Of a stretch of DNA of 10,243 nt, positions 1 through 7,368 are shown one piece after another. Both the position numbers and the translations under genes were made by a program. The notes under the pieces are model-generated. The model made no database searches. It saw only the letters and a list, made by a program, of their open reading frames with translations, and had not been told where the DNA came from. The stretch spans positions 1 to 10,243 of the forward strand of contig JAISPN010000212.1 of assembly GCA_031274845.1 (NCBI GenBank), written 5' to 3'. This DNA comes from Acidobacteriaceae bacterium. Lineage in GTDB: Bacteria > Acidobacteriota > Vicinamibacteria > Vicinamibacterales > CAVVIG01. Each line of letters begins with the position of its first letter. Within the stretch, counting starts at the first letter, position 1.

Positions 1-1306
1 GGGCAACCGTGCGGCCTGTCGGACCGTAGCCGATTACGATGGCGCGGTACTTTGGATGGGTCGCCGTCGCCGGCCCCTTCGTCGCAACCTCGGAGTGGTT
101 GGAGGCGCGGTTGAGGATCCCGTATAAGGCCGGATACTTGCGCAGCCATCGTTCGATCGGCCCAATCGTGCGATACGCCACCGGATTGAGCACGATCGAC
201 ACGATCGCGGTCGCGACCAGCGTGTTCGTGGCCGTGGTGCTCAAGATGCCGAGGTCGTGTCCGAGCGTCGCGAGGATGAACGAGAACTCGCCGATCTGCG
301 ACAGCGCGACGGCAATGGTGAGCACCGTGCGGAGCGGATAGCGCAACGTCCACACCAGGATGAACGCCACGAGCGGTTTGCCGATGAGCACCACCGCCAG
401 CGCGCCGAGCACGAGCGGCGCGACATCGGCAATCGCGTGCACATCGAGCAACATGCCGACAGAGACGAAGAAGAGCACGGCAAACGCATCACGCATCGGC
501 AGCGCTTCGGAGGCGGCGCGCAAGCTGTACTCCGACCGGCCGACGATCATGCCGGCAAGGAACGCGCCGAGCGCCATCGAGACGTTGAACACCTCCGACG
601 AGACGACCGCAATGCCAAGCGCAATCACCAGCACGCTCAGCGTGAAGAGTTCGCGCGAACGTGTCGCCGCGATGTAGTCGAGCACGCGCGGAATGACACG
701 TGTGCCGAACACCGCCGTCAACCCCACCAGCACCGCCACCTTGACGAGCGTCAGCGCGAGCGACACCGGGAGCGAGCCACCCGAGGCGCCGCCAAATAAC
801 GCCGGCAGCAGGACGAGGGCGAGCACCGTCAAGATGTCCTCGACGACCAGCCATCCCACGGCGATGTGTCCCGCTTGCGTGTGCAGGTCGTTGTTGTCCG
901 ACAGCACGCGGATGAGCACCACGGTGCTCGCCACCGACAAGGCAATGCCGAAGATCAACCCGGACGACCAGTGCCAGCCAAACGACAGCGCCAGCGCCGT
1001 CCCCAGGATCGTGGAGACCCCGCTCTGCGCCAGCGCGCCAGGAATCGCGATGCGGCGCACCGCCAGAAGCTCTTCGAAATGAAACTGTAAGCCGACGCCG
1101 AACATCAGCAGGATGACGCCGATCTCGGCGAGTTGCTGAGCCAAGGTCGTGTTGGCGACAAACCCGGGCGTGTGCGGCCCGACGAGCGTGCCGGCGAGCA
1201 GGTAACCGACAATCGGCGACAGCCCGATCCGCTGCGTGATGTATCCAAACACCAGCGCGGCGCTCAGGCCGCCGGCAATGGTGAAGATGAGGTCGGGTGA
1301 ATGCAC
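1..1306 (-). CDS. ybaL: YbaL-type cation:proton antiporter (CPA2 family), 3' end outside window
   Basis: This is an inner-membrane monovalent cation/proton antiporter of the KefB/YbaL branch of CPA2, probably exchanging K+ or Na+ for H+. I translated 435 codons from the GTG at 1306 to the window edge. Residues 1 to about 385 form the hydrophobic Na_H_Exchanger domain of many membrane helices. Visible motifs are SPIVGYLLAG (30-39), LLMFGVGL (66-73), the GWLVVED helix (151-157), the ALGAFLAGM segment (245-253) and LFFVSVGML (278-286). A TrkA-N/RCK Rossmann fold begins at about 419 with GYGPTG (426-431) and is cut by the window end. The GTG lines up with the start of E. coli YbaL as I remember it, and no in-frame start exists upstream before a TGA, so this start is well supported although it has no clear Shine-Dalgarno. 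The gene follows the LEA lipoprotein gene by 110 bp on the same strand, and a 17-codon ORF ends one base before it. The fold is certain; the transported ion and regulation are inferred. Confidence 0.93.
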   Translation of the reverse strand, partial: MHSPDLIFTIAGGLSAALVFGYITQRIGLSPIVGYLLAGTLVGPHTPGFVANTTLAQQLAEIGVILLMFGVGLQFHFEELLAVRRIAIPGALAQSGVSTILGTALALSFGWHWSSGLIFGIALSVASTVVLIRVLSDNNDLHTQAGHIAVGWLVVEDILTVLALVLLPALFGGASGGSLPVSLALTLVKVAVLVGLTAVFGTRVIPRVLDYIAATRSRELFTLSVLVIALGIAVVSSEVFNVSMALGAFLAGMIVGRSEYSLRAASEALPMRDAFAVLFFVSVGMLLDVHAIADVAPLVLGALAVVLIGKPLVAFILVWTLRYPLRTVLTIAVALSQIGEFSFILATLGHDLGILSTTATNTLVATAIVSIVLNPVAYRTIGPIERWLRKYPALYGILNRASNHSEVATKGPATATHPKYRAIVIGYGPTGRTVA

Positions 1307-1307
1307 G

Positions 1308-1361
1308 TTACTGTCGCGGAGCGGAGACCGATCGGAGGATGGCCCACAACATGCGCTTCAT
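1308..1361 (-). other. Possible 17-aa leader peptide ORF abutting the antiporter start
   Basis: A short ORF starts with ATG at 1361 and encodes MKRMLWAILRSVSAPRQ, ending in TAA at 1310-1308. One base separates its stop from the GTG start of the antiporter gene. A GGTGA/TAGG stretch lies just upstream of its ATG, while the antiporter GTG has no visible ribosome binding site. The layout would allow termination-reinitiation coupling. It may equally be a chance ORF, and no homologue is known to me. Confidence 0.25.
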
Positions 1362-1394
1362 CCTATCACCGCGCTTGAACGCAACATCAGCATC

Positions 1395-1423
1395 CTTATA
1401 AAAAGCGTCTATTGATTTACGAA
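1395..1423 (-). promoter_or_regulatory. Possible weak promoter for the antiporter gene
   Basis: On the minus strand the AT-rich run TTTTTATAAGG offers a -10-like TATAAG. Seventeen bases upstream is TTCGTA, which matches only three of six -35 positions. It lies over the end of the LEA lipoprotein gene, in the only AT-rich stretch before the antiporter start. Support is a consensus match only, and promoters in this phylum are poorly known. Confidence 0.2.
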
Positions 1424-1908
1424 CCCGCGTTCCCACGCACCAGCGTCATCGGCCCAAACGTCGGCTGACCGAACTGTCCGGCGTCCACGCCAATCGTCCC
1501 GTCGAGTTCGTACGGAACCGCCTCGCCGCGGATCGCGCCGCGCACGACGTCGACGAGCCCGGGCACATCTCTGAAGTCGATCGTCAAATCGAGCGGGACC
1601 ACCGATTCCTGCGACGCGCCGAGCGGAAGGCCGAGCGGAAAACGTCCCGTCGCCGCGCGGCGTCCGTTGAGGAGCAGCGTGGCCGACAGCGTCGACAGCG
1701 TGAACCCGAACGGATTGGGATTGGTGACACGCAGCCAGACGTGCAGATTCGCCGCGCCGAGCGGATGTTCTCGCGAGATGTTGCCAAGCGTCACTTGCGC
1801 CGGGCGATCCTGCACGAACCGCGGCGGCTGCACGAACGCGCGCAGGTGATCGAGCGTCGCGCACGACACGCACAGAAGCGCACACCCGATGAGCAGCAGC
1901 CGTCTCAT
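1417..1908 (-). CDS. LEA type 2 (LEA14-like/WHy) family lipoprotein
   Basis: This is a 163-aa exported protein. Residues 1-15 form a short basic then hydrophobic signal (MRRLLLIGCALLCVS) followed by Cys16. The Cys sits in a lipobox-like context (LCVSC), although Cys at -3 is not the classic residue, so lipidation is probable rather than certain. The mature part fits the LEA type 2/WHy beta-sandwich fold: VWLRVTNPNPFGFTLSTL (about 57-74) carries the NPNPF signature, followed by a strand with LLLNGRR and the paired strand VVPLDLTIDF (103-112). No catalytic residues are expected; such proteins are thought to be structural or stress-related envelope proteins. I chose the ATG at 1908, not upstream starts, because it gives the signal peptide and begins 8 bp after the stop of the DUF4159 gene, with AGGT as a weak ribosome site overlapping that stop. 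This spacing suggests co-transcription with the two genes upstream. Confidence 0.85.
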   Translation of the reverse strand: MRRLLLIGCALLCVSCATLDHLRAFVQPPRFVQDRPAQVTLGNISREHPLGAANLHVWLRVTNPNPFGFTLSTLSATLLLNGRRAATGRFPLGLPLGASQESVVPLDLTIDFRDVPGLVDVVRGAIRGEAVPYELDGTIGVDAGQFGQPTFGPMTLVRGNAGS

Positions 1909-1916
1909 GTCGCGAC

Positions 1917-2789
1917 CTAGTGCGTCATCGCGTAGACGACGACGTTGATGCCGAAGGCGTAGCCCGGCACGGAAAACCGCCTGAAGTACTCGGGATCTTC
2001 CGCCTCGCGCTCGTACGCATCGCCAAAATCGGTGTTGTGCGTCATGAGGACCATCAGACGTCCGTGATCGTCGTTGATGCCGCGGGCGTGCGGCGTGGCG
2101 CTCTCGGCGCCACGTTCCGACGTCCGCCCGTCTCGCTCGAAATACCCGATCCCCGGAATCTGCGGAAACACCGAGACGGGCAGCACCTGATGAAAGATCG
2201 GGTGCTCGAGCGGAATGTCGAAGATCGGATAGGCGCCCGACGGCAAGACCTTCCGCAACTGCGCCTCCCACCAGTCCCAGGCGTAGTCGCCCCAGAAATC
2301 GTCCGCCCACAAAAATCCGCCGCGCTGCAGATACAGTCTCAATGCCGCGGCTTCCTGCTCGTCGAAGTAGGCGCCACCAGGCTCGGTCATCATCACGAAA
2401 CCGCAGTGCGTCAATTCGGGCGCCGTGGCGCGAAACAGCAGCGGCTTGGGTTGATTCGGCCCGCTCATGGAGACGGGGACGCGCGTCAACTCCGAGAGAC
2501 GGATCGACAAGTTCTCATCCGCGCGCGGCCAATCGACGCTCCAGCCAGCCCCGTCGCCGCCGCCGTTGCGAAAGTAGAGGCGGCAGAATTGAAAGCCGCC
2601 GTCGAAGTCGTCGAAGGTCGCAAAGACGACGCGAGCCTGACCGCCGCCGCCACCACGACCGCGTCCAAACTGCGCGGCAGAGAGCGACACGCACACCACC
2701 ACCAGCAGGAGGGCGACGCCTGACGCCGTCCGCAGCCGCGCCTTATCTGGCCGGGCAATCACCGGTGACGATGCGTGCTGATTTGACAT
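1917..2789 (-). CDS. DUF4159 domain-containing exported protein
   Basis: This is a complete 290-aa protein. Residues 21-40 form the hydrophobic core of a signal peptide or membrane anchor (VALLLVVVCVSLSAAQ), preceded by a long basic N-region. A Gly/Arg-rich linker (FGRGRGGGGG, 41-50) follows, then the DUF4159 domain at about 52-290. Typical DUF4159 features are FQFCRLYFRNGGG (66-78), GWSVDWPRADENL (82-94), LTHCGFVMMTE (126-136), the acidic-aromatic block GGFLWADDFWGDYAWDWW (157-174), HPIF (196-199), RGAES (226-230) and MTHNTDFGDAYERE near the C terminus. The domain resembles a class I glutamine-amidotransferase-like fold without a known reaction. The ATG at 2789 is supported by GGTGA six bases upstream (2796-2800), although it lies within the preceding gene, giving a 47-bp overlap. 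Homologues I recall from Acidobacteriota share nearly all these blocks. The biochemical function is unknown. Confidence 0.92.
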   Translation of the reverse strand: MSNQHASSPVIARPDKARLRTASGVALLLVVVCVSLSAAQFGRGRGGGGGQARVVFATFDDFDGGFQFCRLYFRNGGGDGAGWSVDWPRADENLSIRLSELTRVPVSMSGPNQPKPLLFRATAPELTHCGFVMMTEPGGAYFDEQEAAALRLYLQRGGFLWADDFWGDYAWDWWEAQLRKVLPSGAYPIFDIPLEHPIFHQVLPVSVFPQIPGIGYFERDGRTSERGAESATPHARGINDDHGRLMVLMTHNTDFGDAYEREAEDPEYFRRFSVPGYAFGINVVVYAMTH

Positions 2790-3192
2790 CGAGATTCACC
2801 GTGGGCCTGAAATCGTTCCTGTACGGCCCCGCTTGCGCCGCCTCGACCGCCGCCTGCCCCCCGCTGATGGCCCCGGCTTGCGCGGCCGTGTTCGGGTTCG
2901 GGTACAAGCCGCCCTTGATGGCCAGCTTCTTCGGCGCTTTAGCTGTCACTTCGACGCGTTTTCCCACCAGATCCCGAAAGTTTTTCCCCTTCAACACATA
3001 CACCGGGCCGATTTCGCCATCGGCCATCGTGTACGTGTTCTTGCGCGTCTCACTCGCCGCCACGCAGCCGGCATAGGTGACCATCCCCTTCGGCGGCGGT
3101 GTCGATGCCGTATCTTGCGCCGAGAGAGACAGTCCAGCCGCGCACAGAAGCGTCGCAGACACCGCTGCATGTACCAATCGTCGCATCACCAT
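2743..3192 (-). CDS. Small periplasmic protein of unknown function, OB-like 'GCV...KVEVT' type
   Basis: This is a 149-aa exported protein. I chose the ATG at 3192 because a strong Shine-Dalgarno (AAAGGAG, 3200-3206) lies seven bases upstream; an in-frame ATG at 3234 would precede the ribosome site. Residues 1-25 form a signal peptide (basic MVMRRL, hydrophobic core, likely cleavage LSA|QD). The mature chain has TYAGCV (39-44), PVYVLKGKNFRDLVGKRVEVT (63-83) and the ending ARIVTGDCP (139-147). The pattern 'GCV, Y-x-L-x-G, V-G-x-x-V-E-V-T' recalls small OB-fold-like exported proteins common in Acidobacteriota. Cys43 and Cys146 could form a disulfide. An Ala/Gly-rich insertion at about 102-122 interrupts the domain. 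It is the first gene of the probable unit with DUF4159 and the LEA lipoprotein. I cannot assign a function. Confidence 0.8.
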   Translation of the reverse strand: MVMRRLVHAAVSATLLCAAGLSLSAQDTASTPPPKGMVTYAGCVAASETRKNTYTMADGEIGPVYVLKGKNFRDLVGKRVEVTAKAPKKLAIKGGLYPNPNTAAQAGAISGGQAAVEAAQAGPYRNDFRPTVNLDVKSARIVTGDCPAR

Positions 3193-3199
3193 CGCGTCA

Positions 3200-3206
3200 C
3201 TCCTTT
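3200..3206 (-). promoter_or_regulatory. Strong Shine-Dalgarno deciding the start at 3192
   Basis: AAAGGAG on the minus strand lies seven bases before the ATG at 3192. It is the clearest ribosome binding site in the window and excludes the longer reading from 3234. Confidence 0.75.
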
Positions 3207-3236
3207 GGTCGCTGTCATGGGGTCGTCCAGCCACTA

Positions 3237-3276
3237 GATCATCTCATCATCTGGTCATTGGATCATCTGGTCATTG
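3237..3276. repeat. 16-bp tandem repeat, two copies plus a partial copy
   Basis: The unit GATCATCTGGTCATTG occurs as near-perfect copies at 3245-3260 (first base C rather than G) and 3261-3276, preceded by a partial GATCATCT at 3237-3244. A related sequence in the opposite orientation lies at 3331-3346 (AATCATCCAATGACCA), so 12 bases starting at 3253 can pair with it. The repeats sit in the spacer between the DoxX gene and the first gene of the exported-protein unit. The composition is more AT-rich than in the flanking genes. The role is unknown. Confidence 0.6.
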
Positions 3277-3346
3277 ACGGATTTCGGGTCTTTCGCGCGG
3301 CCACGTGCTCACCTCAACGCCAGTGCCCCCAATCATCCAATGACCA
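3253..3346. repeat. Inverted repeat downstream of the DoxX gene
   Basis: The left arm TGGTCATTGGAT (3253-3264) is the exact reverse complement of ATCCAATGACCA (3335-3346), and one mismatch then separates it from further matches. The loop is about 70 bases. The right arm ends one base beyond the DoxX stop codon (3348-3350 on the minus strand), so in the DoxX transcript the structure would directly follow the gene. No T-run follows, so a standard intrinsic terminator is not shown. Confidence 0.4.
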
Positions 3347-3347
3347 T

Positions 3348-3749
3348 TCAGGCGCGTCTCGACCCGCGGCGTCCGCGGAGAGAGTCGAGGCTAATCACGC
3401 CAGCCCCACACGTGCAGACATAGAGAAAGACAAAGCAGTAGGCGACCGCCAGTTCGCCCTGGTTCACGATCGGCCAGAACGCGCCTGGGGCGTGCACGGT
3501 GAAATAGGCGTAGGCCATCTGTCCGCTGGCCAAAAACGCGGCGGCGCGCGTGAACAGGCCGACGAGGATCAGCGTGCCGGCGATGAGCTCGATCCATCCC
3601 GCCGCCATGAACAACGGACTGCTCGCTACCGCATGCGCGCCCAGCAGTCCAAAAATTTTCTGAACGCCGTGGCACACGTACAGCGCCGCGACCACCGATC
3701 GCATCAAGGCATACGTCACATCTGTGAGTCTCACCGCTCCTCCATTCAT
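3348..3749 (-). CDS. DoxX family integral membrane protein
   Basis: This 133-aa protein is predicted to cross the inner membrane four times (about residues 12-32, 48-67, 69-87 and 98-118). DoxX family signatures are HGVQKIFG (27-34), AGWIELIAGTLILVGLFTR (50-68), MAYAYFTVHAPGAFWP (78-93) and NQGELAVAYCFVFLY (96-110). DoxX proteins are small membrane proteins tied to redox or thiosulfate metabolism in a few cases; most, like this one, have no proven substrate. The ATG at 3749 has no Shine-Dalgarno upstream. A GGAGGAG lies just inside the gene, so the in-frame GTG at 3734 (or at 3719) may be used instead. The C terminus is a basic tail (RGRRGSRRA). It is divergent from speA with 59 bp between starts, so the two promoters must share this spacer. 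Confidence 0.9.
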   Translation of the reverse strand: MNGGAVRLTDVTYALMRSVVAALYVCHGVQKIFGLLGAHAVASSPLFMAAGWIELIAGTLILVGLFTRAAAFLASGQMAYAYFTVHAPGAFWPIVNQGELAVAYCFVFLYVCTCGAGVISLDSLRGRRGSRRA

Positions 3750-3808
3750 CGTGTGTTGACGCGCGAGGCACCGAAAAGTTACGGCAATCGCGCGGGCAAC
3801 TCGTTATC

Positions 3809-5764
<1,956 letters not shown>

Positions 5765-5991
5765 CGCGTCGATCGGTCATCTTTTCCTTCGAGTATCTGG
5801 CACCTGCTACTCGATCCAAGGTATCCGCCTCACGCGGACGTCATCCATCCGTGTGGCATATCGAAAAAAATCAGGACCGCGTCACGAACGTCACCGAGAC
5901 GATGACGCCCGCGCGTGGTAAGTTTGGAATGTCTCGCGTTTCCGAGGCGCGCGTTTCGTGACGCGCACCCGTCAAGCGGGCGACTTCCTCC
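5765..5991. other. Non-coding spacer between speA and the Omp85-type gene
   Basis: These 227 bases carry no supported ORF. A short hairpin (TCCGC/GCGGA, 5824-5838, 5-base loop) and an A-run (AAAAAAA at about 5866-5872) are present but not arranged as an intrinsic terminator of speA. The promoter of the Omp85-type gene should lie here, but no convincing -35/-10 pair is visible. Confidence 0.5.
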
Positions 5992-7269
5992 ATGGCTCGA
6001 ATCTGTTGTCTGACGCTCTGGTTCAGCGTCTTCCTGAGCGCGCTGCTCTACGCGCAAGATCCCGAGACGGCGACACCTCCACCTGACGCGGCGATAAGCG
6101 AGGACGCCACGCTCCCGCCGCCGGTCTATCCGACGATGGATGTTGGCGACCTGTGGCACCAACTCCGTCACCAGGCGCCGCCACCCGACCATTCCCCGAG
6201 TGACGATGCGCGACGCTTTCTCGTCATCGCGCCGATGCTCGGCTCGCGTCCCTCGACGGGCCTGACACTTGGCATCAGCACCAACGTCGCGTTCCTCCGC
6301 GGTGACGCGAACACCACCCATGTCTCGACCATGTCGGGCAGCGTGCGTGTCTCGCAGCAAAAACAGGTGCTCTCCAGCTTCCGTCATGCCGTCTTCACCG
6401 CGGACGACCGCTGGTTCTTGCAGGGTGATAACCGTCTCAACTCCACGTCGCTGACGACATACGCGCTCGGCATCGACTCGCCCCCGGAAAGCGCGGCCAA
6501 CCTGGAGTACAACTTCGCGCGGTTGTCGGAAACGGTGTATCGCAATCTCGGCAAGAATTTCTTCGTGGGGGCCGGCCTGATGATCAGCGCCCACACGGAC
6601 GTGCAACCCAAGAATTTAACGACATCTAATCCAGCGTGGCTGAACTCGGCGTATGTGGCGTATTCGAACGCGCACGGCTTCGCGCTTACCGATCAAAACT
6701 CCAGCGGGACGGCCTTCGCGCTGCTGTACGACTCGCGCGGCAACAGCATCAACGCTCAGCGCGGGTGGTTGGCCAGCGCCTCGTACCGTACGTACTTCAA
6801 CGGGTTCCTCAGTGGCGATTCAACATGGCAGGAGCTCGTCCTGGACACACGCCACTATGTCCGCCTCTCAAAGGACGGCCGGCGGCGTCTCGCCTTCTGG
6901 GCGATGGGTGATTTCGTGACCGGCGGCACGGCGCCGTACTTCGATCTCCCCTCCACATCAAGCGACGGACGGTCCGCGCGCGGCTACACAGAGGGGCGCT
7001 ATCGCGGCGATCACCTCGTCTACAGCGAGGTCGAGTACCGGGGCGACCTCACGCGCACCGGGCTCATCGGAATGGTCGCATTCCTGAACACCACGACCAT
7101 TGGCGACTCGACGACCGACCAACACCTGTTCAACGCGTGGGCGCCCGGTGAAGGGCTTGGCCTGCGCGTCCTCCTCAACAAGCGATCGCGGACGAACCTC
7201 GCCGCGGACTACGGGTGGGGGAAATCAGACTCGACAGGCTTTTACATGGGGATTCAAGAAGCGTTCTGA
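5992..7269 (+). CDS. Omp85/BamA-TamA type outer-membrane beta-barrel protein without POTRA domains
   Basis: This is a complete 425-aa protein. Residues 1-22 form a signal peptide (LWFSVFLSALLYAQ|D) and a Pro-rich stretch follows (about 29-66). From about 75 the chain alternates as amphipathic beta strands (for example FLVIAPMLGSRPSTGLTLG, 76-94), ending in a C-terminal Phe in the outer-membrane pattern GFYMGIQEAF. The Omp85 loop-6 signature is visible as SARGYTEGRYRGDH (328-341), which contains the conserved RGY and a second RYRGD. Only about 50 residues lie between the signal and the barrel, too few for a POTRA domain, so this is a bare barrel rather than a BamA or TamA. Bare-barrel Omp85 relatives exist but their roles are mostly unknown. 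The ATG at 5992 lacks a Shine-Dalgarno, but it starts the signal peptide. It lies alone, 98 bp before the histidine kinase gene on the same strand, so regulation by or co-function with that system is possible but unproven. Confidence 0.85.
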   Translation: MARICCLTLWFSVFLSALLYAQDPETATPPPDAAISEDATLPPPVYPTMDVGDLWHQLRHQAPPPDHSPSDDARRFLVIAPMLGSRPSTGLTLGISTNVAFLRGDANTTHVSTMSGSVRVSQQKQVLSSFRHAVFTADDRWFLQGDNRLNSTSLTTYALGIDSPPESAANLEYNFARLSETVYRNLGKNFFVGAGLMISAHTDVQPKNLTTSNPAWLNSAYVAYSNAHGFALTDQNSSGTAFALLYDSRGNSINAQRGWLASASYRTYFNGFLSGDSTWQELVLDTRHYVRLSKDGRRRLAFWAMGDFVTGGTAPYFDLPSTSSDGRSARGYTEGRYRGDHLVYSEVEYRGDLTRTGLIGMVAFLNTTTIGDSTTDQHLFNAWAPGEGLGLRVLLNKRSRTNLAADYGWGKSDSTGFYMGIQEAF

Positions 7270-7339
7270 CGAGACGCCGCGCGGCCACGTGGTTCAACGC
7301 GCGTCACGAGCAAGACCATCCGCGGGTGAGGCTCGTCCC

Positions 7340-7368
7340 ACGACTTTCATATACACCCGCGTTATAGT
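7340..7368 (+). promoter_or_regulatory. Possible promoter -10 region before the two-component operon
   Basis: TATAGT at 7363-7368 matches five of six positions of a sigma-70 -10 box, and TATACA at 7350-7355 is another candidate. Neither has a good -35 at 16-18 bp. If TATAGT is the -10, transcription would begin near 7375, making the GTG at 7380 the likelier kinase start with almost no leader. This is a weak consensus call. Confidence 0.2.

Noticed and set aside
257..799. Plus-strand ORF rich in Arg, His, Glu and Gln (180 codons)
   Set aside because: It is a shadow of the antiporter gene, which is unbroken on the minus strand and aligns along its length with the YbaL family.
1909..2310. Extended start for the LEA lipoprotein, giving a 297-aa protein
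   Set aside because: The extra 134 residues lie within the DUF4159 gene in another frame, are Arg/Gly-rich without homology, and would bury the signal peptide that begins at 1908.
5824..5838. Small hairpin after speA as an intrinsic terminator
   Set aside because: The stem is only five base pairs, it lies 60 bp after the stop and no T-run follows it.
5830..6606. Minus-strand ORF (258 codons) opposite the Omp85-type gene
   Set aside because: It has no recognisable motif and is antisense to a protein with signal peptide, beta-barrel pattern and C-terminal Phe.
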